Positions 8,579 to 17,292 of a stretch of 64,000 nucleotides of DNA are shown one piece after another; position 1 is the first letter of the stretch, and every line of letters starts with the position of its first letter. The notes under the pieces were generated by a model. That model made no database searches. It worked only from the letters and a program-made list of their open reading frames with translations, and was not told the origin of the DNA. This stretch comes from Labilithrix sp. Lineage in GTDB: Bacteria > Myxococcota_A > Polyangia > Polyangiales > Polyangiaceae. The translations under genes were made by a program, and so were the position numbers. The DNA is taken from positions 1 through 64,000 of the forward strand of contig JAHBWD010000036.1 in NCBI GenBank assembly GCA_019637175.1. Reading direction: 5' to 3'.

Positions 8579-9433
8579 ATGAAGAAGCTCCTCGCCGCAG
8601 CAGCGACAATCCTGGGGATCGCGACGCTCGCGCCGCAAGAAGCGGCCGCGCAGGAGATCCAGCTGACGGGTCCGCTCGCCGGCGCTCCGTCGGTGCGCAA
8701 GATGCGCCTCTATCGTCAGGGGCGCTTCGAGATCGCGCCGGGCGTCGCGTACACGCTCCTCTCGGAGTACGAGCGCACGCTCTTCGTCAACGCGCGCCTT
8801 CAATACAACATCTTCGACTGGCTCGGCGTCGGGCTCTTCGGAGGCTACGGCGTCGCCAGCGTCTCGACCGACCTCACCGACCAGATCGACGCGAACGCCC
8901 CGCGCAACTCGCGCACCGCGGCGAACGTGCCGGGCGGCGCGCCGGGCCGCGGTCTGTTCAACGAGCAGACGGGCAAGATGACGTACCTCATCAACCCGCA
9001 GGTCACGTTCAGCCCGTTCCGCGGCAAGCTCGCCATCTTCCAGAAGCTCTTCGTCGACACGGACCTCTACTTCCACGGCGGCGTGGCGGTCGTCGGCGTG
9101 AAGGAGCGCGTCGACTGCGGCGACACGAACATCCCCGGCCAGCCGCTCTGCACCGCGCCCGCGTCGTTCACGCAGGGCTCGCGCACCGCGATCGCGCCGT
9201 CGTTCGGTCTCGGCCTCACGCTCTACACCTCCGGGCTCGTGAGCGTGAACCTCGAGTACCGCGCGTTCCCGTTCTCGTGGAACCGCGGCGGCTTCGACTC
9301 GCGCGGCGGCCCGCCGGACGCGTCGTTCCCCGACAACAAGATCAACAGCGAAGACCGGACCTTCAAGTTCAACCAGATGGTCGGCCTCAACATCGGCTTC
9401 TCGCTGCCGGCGAAGCCGACGATCAGCGACTGA
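8579..9433 (+). CDS. Outer membrane beta-barrel protein, paralogue of preceding gene
   Basis: A 284-residue protein, signal peptide MKKLLAAAATILGIATLAPQEAAA. The barrel begins RLYRQGRFEIAPGVAYTLLS, directly comparable to YALRRGRFELMPYWSFSLND of the preceding gene, and ends in amphipathic strands. The start at 8579 gives a canonical signal peptide; an upstream ATG at 8549 overlaps the preceding stop codon. The spacing of 26 bases indicates co-transcription. It lacks the Pro-rich linker of its neighbour. Substrate or partner unknown. Confidence 0.8.
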   Translation: MKKLLAAAATILGIATLAPQEAAAQEIQLTGPLAGAPSVRKMRLYRQGRFEIAPGVAYTLLSEYERTLFVNARLQYNIFDWLGVGLFGGYGVASVSTDLTDQIDANAPRNSRTAANVPGGAPGRGLFNEQTGKMTYLINPQVTFSPFRGKLAIFQKLFVDTDLYFHGGVAVVGVKERVDCGDTNIPGQPLCTAPASFTQGSRTAIAPSFGLGLTLYTSGLVSVNLEYRAFPFSWNRGGFDSRGGPPDASFPDNKINSEDRTFKFNQMVGLNIGFSLPAKPTISD

Positions 9434-9435
9434 TC

Positions 9436-9450
9436 CGAACCGAAGGTTCG
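9436..9450 (+). terminator. Short hairpin just after the barrel gene
   Basis: A 6-bp perfect stem (9436-9441 with 9445-9450) and a gaa loop lie three bases after the stop codon. The following bases are only weakly T-rich, so this is a possible rather than a canonical intrinsic terminator. Confidence 0.3.
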
Positions 9451-9479
9451 TTCCGCGAATCTTCGGCTCGCCAGGCGCA

Positions 9480-9810
9480 GGCGGCGACGCGTTCGCACGC
9501 TGACGAACGCGCGCACTTGCGCCAGCGCTGGCAGCCACGCGTCGGCGTATGCTCGCTGACGAGCGCGCACTTGCGCCAGCGCGGCCGGCAACGCGTTGGC
9601 TCGCACACGAACGTGCACTCGCGCCAGCGTCGCCAGTGCAGGCGGCGACGCGTTGGCTCGCTCACGAGCGCGCACTTGCGCCAGCGCGTTGGCTCGCTCA
9701 CGAGCGCGCACTTGCGCCAGCGCGGCCGGCAACGCGTTGGCTCGCACACGAACGTGCACTTCCGCCAGCGTCGCCAGCACAGGCGGCGACACGTTGGCTC
9801 GCTGACGAAC
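9480..9810. repeat. Direct-repeat array A (seven units, 36-57 bp)
   Basis: Seven imperfect units begin at 9488, 9538, 9592, 9649, 9685, 9733 and 9790. The shared start is cgcgttggctcgc, followed by acgagcgcgcac and ttgcgccagc. Spacings are 50, 54, 57, 36, 48 and 57 bases. A higher-order copy of about 141 bp repeats units 3 and 6. Within units, cgctc-ac-gagcg forms a small hairpin. The six later units are spaced by multiples of three, so one plus-strand frame reads repeating RWLAHERALAPA; I doubt it is translated, but this cannot be excluded. Confidence 0.85.
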
Positions 9811-9815
9811 GACGC

Positions 9816-10325
9816 CGACGGTCAGCGTGCGGACGATCCTCGTTCGCCGGCTGACGGAGACGTGAGACGTCAGCACGCCGACGGAGACGGTCACGCGCCG
9901 ACAGGCGGCACGCCGACGGAGGCGATCACGCGCCGACGAGCGGCACGACGACGGAGACGGTCGCACGCCGACGGTCGCCGCGCTGACGGTCGCCACGCCG
10001 ACGGTCGCCGCGCTGACGGTCGCCGCGCTGACGGTCGCACGCTGACGGTCGCCGCGCTGACGGTCGCCTCGCTGACGGTCGCCGCGCTGACGGTCGCCAC
10101 GCCGACGGTCGCACGCCGACGATCGGCTCGCTGACGCGTCGCCTCGCCGACGGTCGCCTCGCCGACGGTCGCCACGCCGACGGTCGCCACGCCGACGGTC
10201 GCACGCCGACGATCGGCTCGCTGACGCGTCGCCGCGCTGACGGTCGGCTCGCTGACGCCGACGGTCGCCACGCAAGCGTCGCCAGGTCGACGGAGACTTC
10301 GCACGCCGACAATCGGCGACGGCGG
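9816..10325. repeat. Short tandem-repeat array B (15-bp and 12-bp units)
   Basis: From about 9956 to 10290 the sequence is built from a 15-bp unit, gacggtcgcc plus acgcc, gcgct or tcgct, with interspersed 12-bp variants. A block containing gccgacgatcggctcgctga occurs twice, exactly 90 bases apart (six 15-bp units). Bases 9816-9955 are a degenerate transition from array A. The period is a multiple of three, so every frame on both strands is open and yields five-residue periodic peptides. This explains the long overlapping reading frames here, none of which has a convincing start or family resemblance. Confidence 0.85.
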
Positions 10326-10329
10326 AAGG

Positions 10330-11085
10330 TCAGCTGCCCTTCTTTTTCACGATGCCCGAGCCGTCGACCGAGTAGTCGTACGGCAAGAGCTTGCGGACGG
10401 CGTCGCGCTGATCTTCGGGGATTTCCCAGCCGAGGGAGCTGAAGCCCTCGGCGATCTTGATCTTCACGCGCATGCTCTCCTCCTCGAGGAAGGCGTCGAG
10501 GAGCGGACCGATCGCTTCGGGATCCTTCTGCGCGAGCGTGGCGGCCACGGCGTTGTGGCGCGCCTGCTCGTTCGCGTCTTGAAGGAAGGGCTCGACCGCG
10601 GCGCGGATCTTCGGGCTCTCGTACTCCTCGAGCGAGGCGAGGATCTGGAGCTTGGGGTCGATGAACTTCGCGTACTCGGTGTCCCACTTCGAGAGCCAGG
10701 CGAGCAGCTCGTCGACGAGCTCTTCTTCCGTGAGGATCTCCTTCAGGATCTTCGTCGGCCAGCCGAGGCTCTCGGCCTTGCCCGCGAACGCGCGGACGGG
10801 CTCGATCGCCTCGCGCCCGGCGGAGACGATGCCCTCGAAGACCGCCTCCTTCTCCTCTTGATCGGTGATCGACGGATCGGTCGCGAAGGTGAAGCGCCGC
10901 ATCAGCGCCTCGACACCCTCGGCCGACTTCAGCTTGCACAGCTCGGCGATGGCCTCTTGCCGATCGTAGGCCTGCGCACGCTTGCTCGCGGCCGCCTCGG
11001 CCCACTTTGCGGCGGGGTTGGCCTTCTTCTCGCCGCCGTCCTTGGCCTTCTGGCCCTTGCTTTTGAAAAGATCGAAAAGACCCAT
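10330..11085 (-). CDS. Cytoplasmic HEAT-repeat protein
   Basis: A 251-residue protein without signal peptide or membrane helix. It begins MGLFDLFKSKGQKAKDGGEK (amphipathic start, Lys-rich linker). Residues about 38-230 are HEAT-like helical pairs (AIAELCKLKSAEGVEALMRR, PKLQILASLEEYESPKIRAA, ARHNAVAATLAQKDPEAIGP). It ends in a Lys-rich tail. It lies 35 bases downstream of a membrane sensor on the same strand, suggesting a shared transcript and a protein-protein interaction role. Its 3' end abuts the tandem-repeat region. Confidence 0.75.
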   Translation of the reverse strand: MGLFDLFKSKGQKAKDGGEKKANPAAKWAEAAASKRAQAYDRQEAIAELCKLKSAEGVEALMRRFTFATDPSITDQEEKEAVFEGIVSAGREAIEPVRAFAGKAESLGWPTKILKEILTEEELVDELLAWLSKWDTEYAKFIDPKLQILASLEEYESPKIRAAVEPFLQDANEQARHNAVAATLAQKDPEAIGPLLDAFLEEESMRVKIKIAEGFSSLGWEIPEDQRDAVRKLLPYDYSVDGSGIVKKKGS

Positions 11086-11120
11086 CGACTCCTCGGTCTA
11101 GCGAGAATTGCGCCCGCGGG

Positions 11121-12545
11121 TCACAGCGGAACGGCGAGCAGGACGACTTCGCGACCGTTCGACTGCACGTGGTAGCGGACGGGACGGCCGTGTTTGCTCG
11201 TCGCGTCTTGCTCCATGCCCTGGATGCGGCTCTTGAAGGCCGCGTCGGTGATGTGGTCGACCTGCTCGCCGAGCGCCTTCTTCGCGTTGATGTACTCGCG
11301 GTAGAGCCGCGCGTAGTAGGCCTCGGCCGGCTCGGCCGCGAGCTTGCTCGCGTCGACGTCGGCGCTCTGGGCGGCGTGACCTCCGCTCTTGTCGACCGAG
11401 AGCGCCTCGCCGAAGTTCGCCGCCGTCGGCGCTTTGGAGACGCGGCCTTCGTCGTCGGTGTTGTCTTCCTCGACGCCCATCAGCTGGTTCAAGAGCTGAT
11501 CGATGCGAAACGCGAGGCCGCCGAGCTCGGCGTGATCGAGCTCGAAGCGCTTGTCGGTCTGGCCGTTGAGGATCATCAAGAGGCCCTCTTCGAGCGCAGC
11601 AATCGGTCGGGAGATGTAATTCCCGAGGAACCAGCCGCCCGCGAAGACGAGGATCAAGCCGAGCGCCATCGCGCCGAGGATCGAGAGCGGAATGGCGCCC
11701 GCGCCGGGCAGCAGCGACGGCGGCGCCGCCGCGACGACCGCAGTTCGCTGCCCGTCGCCGAAGCCCGCGAGGGGCGCGACGGCGAAGATGATCTCGCCGG
11801 AGCCGCTCGCGGTGTAGTTGCCCGTCGTCAGCGCCGCCTTCACGTCGGCCGCGCCGGCCTGGACGGCGGCCTTCACGTCATCGCCCGCGTTCGACGTGTT
11901 CGCGACCGTGTCGCCCGCCGCATTGACGAGGAGGACGCCGCGGCCCGTCGTCGCGTCGCCGACGCGGGCGAGCGCGTCGTTGATCGCCACGCCGAGGACC
12001 AACATGCCCGCCGCGCGCCCGCTCTCCTCGCGGACCGGCGCGTACGACGCGATGTACTGATCCGAGCGCCCCTTCTCGGCCCAGACGTCGGAGCCGGGGT
12101 GGGCCTTGGCGATCGCTTCTTTGAACGGCGGATACGCGCCCGCGACGTCGTCGCCGCGATTGAGGTCGGAGCCGTTTCGCCCGACGATCTTCCCCGCGTT
12201 GTCGACCACGGCGACGATGGTGGGCTTCGCGCCGAGGGCGCTCGCGGCGGCGCTCGCGATCTGATCGGCGAGCTGGCGGGCGGCGTCGCCGCGCGCCTCG
12301 GGCGTCGCCTTCGAGAGCGCGGAGCGGGTCGCCGGCTCGGCGGCCTTCGTCGCGAGCCACCGTTCGGCGCGCAGGCCGTCGAGCTGGAGCTGCGCGGCCG
12401 CTCCCGCGACGTCGCGCCGGGCGCTCCGCTTCAACTGATCGGTGCTGCTGATCTCGGCCGCGAGCTGCGTGCGGACGATCGCGAAGGCGAGCAGACCGAC
12501 GATGAGCACGATCACGGCGTTGACGGCGATGATCTTGTTTCGCAT
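11121..12545 (-). CDS. Membrane sensor with extracytoplasmic Cache-like domain and HAMP-like linker
   Basis: A 474-residue protein. TM1 spans residues 5-27. An extracytoplasmic domain (about 28-275) resembles Cache/PAS-like sensors (IVAVVDNAGKIVGRNGSDL; later GVLLVNAAGDTVANT). TM2 spans about 280-305 and is followed by a HAMP-like segment (ISRPIAALEEGLLMILNGQ). The cytoplasmic C-terminus (about 395-474) has a compact helical domain with AYYARLYREYINAKKALGE and ends in beta strands. This C-terminal domain is, to my recollection, of a type found in myxobacterial proteins; its function is unknown. There is no kinase or methyl-accepting module. Confidence 0.7.
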   Translation of the reverse strand: MRNKIIAVNAVIVLIVGLLAFAIVRTQLAAEISSTDQLKRSARRDVAGAAAQLQLDGLRAERWLATKAAEPATRSALSKATPEARGDAARQLADQIASAAASALGAKPTIVAVVDNAGKIVGRNGSDLNRGDDVAGAYPPFKEAIAKAHPGSDVWAEKGRSDQYIASYAPVREESGRAAGMLVLGVAINDALARVGDATTGRGVLLVNAAGDTVANTSNAGDDVKAAVQAGAADVKAALTTGNYTASGSGEIIFAVAPLAGFGDGQRTAVVAAAPPSLLPGAGAIPLSILGAMALGLILVFAGGWFLGNYISRPIAALEEGLLMILNGQTDKRFELDHAELGGLAFRIDQLLNQLMGVEEDNTDDEGRVSKAPTAANFGEALSVDKSGGHAAQSADVDASKLAAEPAEAYYARLYREYINAKKALGEQVDHITDAAFKSRIQGMEQDATSKHGRPVRYHVQSNGREVVLLAVPL

Positions 12546-12613
12546 TCCGCCCTCGGAACCCTTCTGGGAAAGTCCCGGAAGACGCTATCATCCGCAGCTC
12601 CGCCGCGGCAACC

Positions 12614-13642
<1,029 letters not shown>

Positions 13643-13709
13643 CCCACGACGGACCGACCACACGGACGCCGAAAACGGAGGCACGCGAAATGCTTGAGGT
13701 ACCCTCGCG

Positions 13710-14396
13710 GTGCCTACGTTTCGCTACATTTTCCCACTGTTGGGCGTGCTGGCCCTGGCTCCCGGGTGCAGCGCTGATCCAGGGTCGCTGACCGGGGGCG
13801 CCAATCCGTACGCTGGCGATCCCGGCGGAGGCGCCGCCGACGACGACGACGACGGACCCATCGGTCTGCCCGAGCCGCCGCCTTCGCGCGACAACACGTT
13901 CGGCGACAAGACGCTCTATCGCGCGCGCCTCTGGATCGACGCGAAGATGCCGTATTGCGGAGGGCCGAACGGAGGCAAGGATCTCATCTGCGGCGGGACG
14001 TGCGAGCGCACGGGCCGCGCGAAGAAGGCCGAGTGGGACGACTACCGGACCGATTGCTCCGGCTTCGTCTCGTGGGCATGGGAGCTTCCGCCTCCCGGAC
14101 GCACGACGCGGACGCTCGCGCCGACGGACACGTCGGTGAGCGCCGTCATCACGATCGCCGATCTGTTGCCCGGCGACGCGCTCAACGGCGGCGGGCACGC
14201 GATGATCTTCGGCGGGTGGGCCGACGCGGAGAGCACCGCGATCGGCACCGAGAGGACGGCGCTCATCCTCCAAGAGTCGCGCTGCGGCACGACGGCGCAC
14301 GAAAAGACGATGGAATTCAAGATCGCCGACGCGACGACGCTCCAGGTGATCGCCGACGGCCGTAAGTTCCGCGCGATTCGCTTCAAGGCGAAGTGA
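13710..14396 (+). CDS. NlpC/P60-like cell-wall hydrolase lipoprotein
   Basis: A 228-residue protein. Signal peptide with Cys at LALAPGC (about residue 20), then an Asp/Gly/Pro-rich linker (about 25-60). The catalytic-type pattern DCSGFVSWAWE (about 115-125) and the downstream GHAMIFGGW (about 162-170) match the Cys and His of NlpC/P60-type papain-fold peptidases. Two Cys pairs (YCGGPNG, CGGTCER) precede the catalytic Cys. I infer an outer-membrane-anchored peptidoglycan or amide hydrolase. The GTG start has GAGGT nine bases upstream. Confidence 0.7.
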   Translation: MPTFRYIFPLLGVLALAPGCSADPGSLTGGANPYAGDPGGGAADDDDDGPIGLPEPPPSRDNTFGDKTLYRARLWIDAKMPYCGGPNGGKDLICGGTCERTGRAKKAEWDDYRTDCSGFVSWAWELPPPGRTTRTLAPTDTSVSAVITIADLLPGDALNGGGHAMIFGGWADAESTAIGTERTALILQESRCGTTAHEKTMEFKIADATTLQVIADGRKFRAIRFKAK

Positions 14397-14441
14397 TCGT
14401 TTGACGGCTCCGCGACCGCGCGCGACCATCGCTCGGTTTTC

Positions 14442-16745
14442 GTGGAGGACGCTTCCCCCACTGGAGGGCTGTTCCCGGTGCTCGCTGCGGATCTCGCAGA
14501 CGACGCCGCGCGCGACTTCCTCATGGGGATCGCCCTCGCGGGCGGCAAGGTGCACCTGCCGCTGATCGTCGCGCCGGCGAACAACGAGACGCACGTCCTC
14601 GAGATCTACACGCCGGGATCCGTCGAGCCGCTCGTCCTCTTCGCCGAGCCGCTGGGCGCGCCCACCGTCGTCGGTTTTCCGCTGCGCATCCGGCCCTTCG
14701 ATCCGAAGGCGAAGCCCGAAGCGCGCCTCGCGCGCGCCGCCCGCGAAGCGCCGGAAGCGAAGCCCGCGTCATCGGCGTCATCGGCGTCATCGGCGTCGGC
14801 GGCCGCGCCGCTTCGCGCGCGGAGCATCCGCGAGCACAAGCTCTCGAAACGCCACACGCAGGATCTCGACGGCGTCGCCGGCGTCGCCGTGCCGCAGGCG
14901 CTGATCGGCCGCGAGCTCGCGAACGGCAAGCTCCGCCTCGACGCCGTCGTTCGCTCGGGGCCGACGGGCGCGGTGTACAAGGCGTTTCATCGCGACCTTC
15001 GCATCGCCGTCGCCGTCAAGGTGCTCCACGAAGAGGCGCAGCACGACATCGAGTTCTGCGGCCGCTTCCACGCGGAGGCGACGGCCGCGAGCCGCCTCGA
15101 TCATCCGAACCTGGTGCGCGTGCTCGACTTCGGTCAAGAGCAAGACGGCCTGCTCTACCTCGCGATGGAGTGGCTCGACGGCAAGACGCTCGCGAGCGTT
15201 CCCCGCCCGATGCCGCTCGAGCGCACGATCGACGTCATGGTCCAAGTCTGCGCGGGCCTCGCGCACGCGCACGGGCGCGGGATCGTGCATCGCGACGTGA
15301 AGCCGGAGAACATCGTCCTCGTCGCGGCCAAAGACGACGACGACAACGACGTCGAGCGCGTGAAGGTCTGCGACTTCGGCATCGCGATGACCGAGGCCGA
15401 CGGGGCGTCACCGATCATCATGGGCACGCCCGACTACATGTCTCCGGAGCAGTGCCGCGGCGACCGGACGATCGACGGACGAAGCGACGTCTACGCCTGC
15501 GGCGTCGTCCTCTACGAGCTCGCGACGGGACGCCTGCCGTTCGAAGCGGCCACGCCGGTGGCGATGTGCAACCGCCACATGAGCGCCGAGCCGCCGCCGC
15601 CGCGTCGATTCGCGCCGGACATCGCGCCCGAGCTCGAGGCGGTGATCGTGAAGGCGCTCGCGAAGAGCCCCGCGGATCGCCAGCCGACGATGCGCGAGCT
15701 GCGCGGCGAGCTGCGCGCGCTCGCGGGGGCGCCTAGCTCGGCGGAGCCGAAGTCGGACGCCGCGGCGCGTGCGCCGAAACCGCCGATCGACGCGCGATCG
15801 CCCACCGCGTCGACCGCGTCGACCGCGTCGACCGCATCGGCGTCGGCGGCGACGCGCGCGCTGTTCGCCGAGCTGACGTCCAAACCCGACGCGTGGCTCG
15901 CGAAGCTGTCGCAGGCGGATCGGAGAGCGCCGCTCGAGGCGCTCGCGAGCCAGCTCGCCGCGGCGATGCCGCTGCTCGTCGAGTCTCGCAACGTCAAGGT
16001 GCTCTTCGCCGTCCGGAGCGCGCTCGACGTGCTCGCGGCGGAGAAGACGAGCGGCGACGTATGGCGCGCCGAGATCGCGCGGTCGCTCCTCCAGCTCTTC
16101 GCCGAGCCTTCGTTCCTCGGCGGCCTCGCGGAGGAGGCGCTCACGATGGAGACGCCGCCGCGCGAGCTCGACGAGCTCTTGATCGGCGCCGGCAGCGGCG
16201 CCGCGTACGCGATGTACTCGACGCGCCTCAAGATGACCGCGCACCAGGCGACGCGCCGGCGGTTCGTCTCCGCGATCCGTCGCCTCGGCGTCGCGGCGTT
16301 GCCGATGATCCGCGCGGGGCTCGCGAAGCTGGTCGAGCGGCGCGACCACCCCGTCGCGATCCAGATGGCGACCGATCTGCTCGAGGCCGCGCCGCGCGTC
16401 TCCGACGACGCCGCCGGCGCGGTGACCGCGCGCTACCTCGACGGACGCTCGTCGGTCTCGCTCACGGCGGCGGCCGTCTCCGCCCTGGTCGGCTTCTGGG
16501 GCGAGCGGGCGCGATCGGTCTTGCTCGGTCTCCTCGCGGGCGACGACGCCGCGCGCATCTCCGCGATCGGCGGCCTGCGCGAGCTCCGCAGCATCGACGA
16601 GCACGTCGCGCTCAAGGTCGCGGCCGCGGCGAAGACCTCGAGCTCACCCGAGGTGCGCGCCGCCGCTCGCGCTGCGCTGATGGAAGCGACGGCGGCAGCG
16701 CGGCCGATCGCGGAGCGCGCGCTCGGCGAGCTCATCGTCGGTTGA
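14442..16745 (+). CDS. Ser/Thr protein kinase with PilZ-like N-terminus and HEAT-like C-terminus
   Basis: A 767-residue cytosolic kinase. Residues about 20-90 resemble a PilZ-type beta domain (HVLEIYTPGSVEPLVLFAEP). A linker of three SSA repeats follows (9-bp DNA repeats at 14766-14792). The Hanks-type kinase domain (about 155-425) has VAVKVL, HRDVKPEN (about 283), DFG (about 310), GTPDYMSPEQ and SDVYACGVVLYELATG, so it should be active. A second low-complexity linker (TAS repeats, DNA 15804-15839) leads into a 300-residue helical HEAT-like domain. There is no transmembrane helix. GTG start. Confidence 0.88.
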   Translation: MEDASPTGGLFPVLAADLADDAARDFLMGIALAGGKVHLPLIVAPANNETHVLEIYTPGSVEPLVLFAEPLGAPTVVGFPLRIRPFDPKAKPEARLARAAREAPEAKPASSASSASSASAAAPLRARSIREHKLSKRHTQDLDGVAGVAVPQALIGRELANGKLRLDAVVRSGPTGAVYKAFHRDLRIAVAVKVLHEEAQHDIEFCGRFHAEATAASRLDHPNLVRVLDFGQEQDGLLYLAMEWLDGKTLASVPRPMPLERTIDVMVQVCAGLAHAHGRGIVHRDVKPENIVLVAAKDDDDNDVERVKVCDFGIAMTEADGASPIIMGTPDYMSPEQCRGDRTIDGRSDVYACGVVLYELATGRLPFEAATPVAMCNRHMSAEPPPPRRFAPDIAPELEAVIVKALAKSPADRQPTMRELRGELRALAGAPSSAEPKSDAAARAPKPPIDARSPTASTASTASTASASAATRALFAELTSKPDAWLAKLSQADRRAPLEALASQLAAAMPLLVESRNVKVLFAVRSALDVLAAEKTSGDVWRAEIARSLLQLFAEPSFLGGLAEEALTMETPPRELDELLIGAGSGAAYAMYSTRLKMTAHQATRRRFVSAIRRLGVAALPMIRAGLAKLVERRDHPVAIQMATDLLEAAPRVSDDAAGAVTARYLDGRSSVSLTAAAVSALVGFWGERARSVLLGLLAGDDAARISAIGGLRELRSIDEHVALKVAAAAKTSSSPEVRAAARAALMEATAAARPIAERALGELIVG
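14766..14792 (+). repeat. In-frame 9-bp tandem repeat, three copies
   Basis: Three perfect copies of gcgtcatcg inside the kinase gene encode SSA-type triplets in the linker between the N-terminal domain and the kinase domain. Copy-number changes would keep the frame. Confidence 0.9.
15804..15839 (+). repeat. In-frame 9-bp tandem repeat, four copies
   Basis: Four copies of accgcgtcg (the last is accgcatcg) encode a TAS-repeat linker between the kinase and HEAT-like domains of the same gene. Confidence 0.9.
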
Positions 16746-16756
16746 AGTGAAGGCGG

Positions 16757-16830
16757 GGTGACCGACGGGGATTGAACCCGCGACAACTGGAGCCACAATC
16801 CAGCGCTCTACCAACTGAGCTACGGCCACC
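16757..16830 (-). tRNA. tRNA-His (anticodon GTG)
   Basis: The minus strand folds as a cloverleaf: acceptor GTGGCCG/CGGTCAC, D-stem GCTC/GAGC with loop AGTTGGTA, anticodon stem CTGGA/TCCAG with loop TTGTGGC (anticodon GTG), and T-arm GCGGG-TTCAATC-CCCGT. Position 16830 supplies the extra 5' G-1 that pairs with discriminator C73 (16757), the identity feature of tRNA-His. CCA is not encoded (CCG follows). Confidence 0.95.
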
Positions 16831-16939
16831 GTATGCGAACGCGGTTCAAACCATACCCGCGCCTCACGGACTTGCAAGCCCATTGGCCGCGAGCCGCCAC
16901 GAACTTTACCAATGGGCCTGCGGAGGTCAGGATCGAGGC

Positions 16940-17290
16940 ATGGCCGTACGCTTCCTCCCGATCCTTCTCTTCGCCCTGGCCCACGGGGCCGCCGGCTGCG
17001 CGATCAACCTGCCCGAGAAGGTGGCGCTGCTGCCCGAGGCGGCCAACGTCGAGATCATCACCGAGCCGCCCAACAAAGACGTCTACGAGCCGGCGGGCGA
17101 AGTGAGCGCCCAAGTCATCGGGCGCGAGTCGCAAGACGCGATGCGGCAGGCGTTCAACCAGCTTCGCAACCAGGCGGCCTCGAAGAACGCTTCGTTCGTC
17201 GCGATCGACGACGTGACCGCCCACGCCGCGTGGGACTTCAGCGGGCGCACGGTCGTCACGCTCGTCGGCACCGCCTACCGCCCGAAGTAA
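16940..17290 (+). CDS. Small lipoprotein, DUF4156-like
   Basis: A 116-residue lipoprotein from the ATG at 16940. Signal peptide with lipobox AAGC at Cys20. The mature part (LPEAANVEIITEPP, GEVSAQVIG, AMRQAFNQLRNQAASKNASF, then VTLVGTAYRPK) follows the pattern of DUF4156 lipoproteins: a small alpha/beta fold with an Asn-rich LRNQAA helix. The family role is unknown. It stands between tRNA-His and a convergent phospholipase-D-type gene. Confidence 0.7.
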   Translation: MAVRFLPILLFALAHGAAGCAINLPEKVALLPEAANVEIITEPPNKDVYEPAGEVSAQVIGRESQDAMRQAFNQLRNQAASKNASFVAIDDVTAHAAWDFSGRTVVTLVGTAYRPK

Positions 17291-17292
17291 GG

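Noticed and set aside
9223..10275. 350-codon minus-strand frame through the repeats
   Set aside because: It runs through repeat DNA and antisense to the barrel gene; all frames are open there because the repeat unit is a multiple of three.
9480..10325. CRISPR-like repeat array
   Set aside because: Units are imperfect and variable in length, there are no unique spacers of constant size, and no cas genes are nearby. These are tandem repeats.
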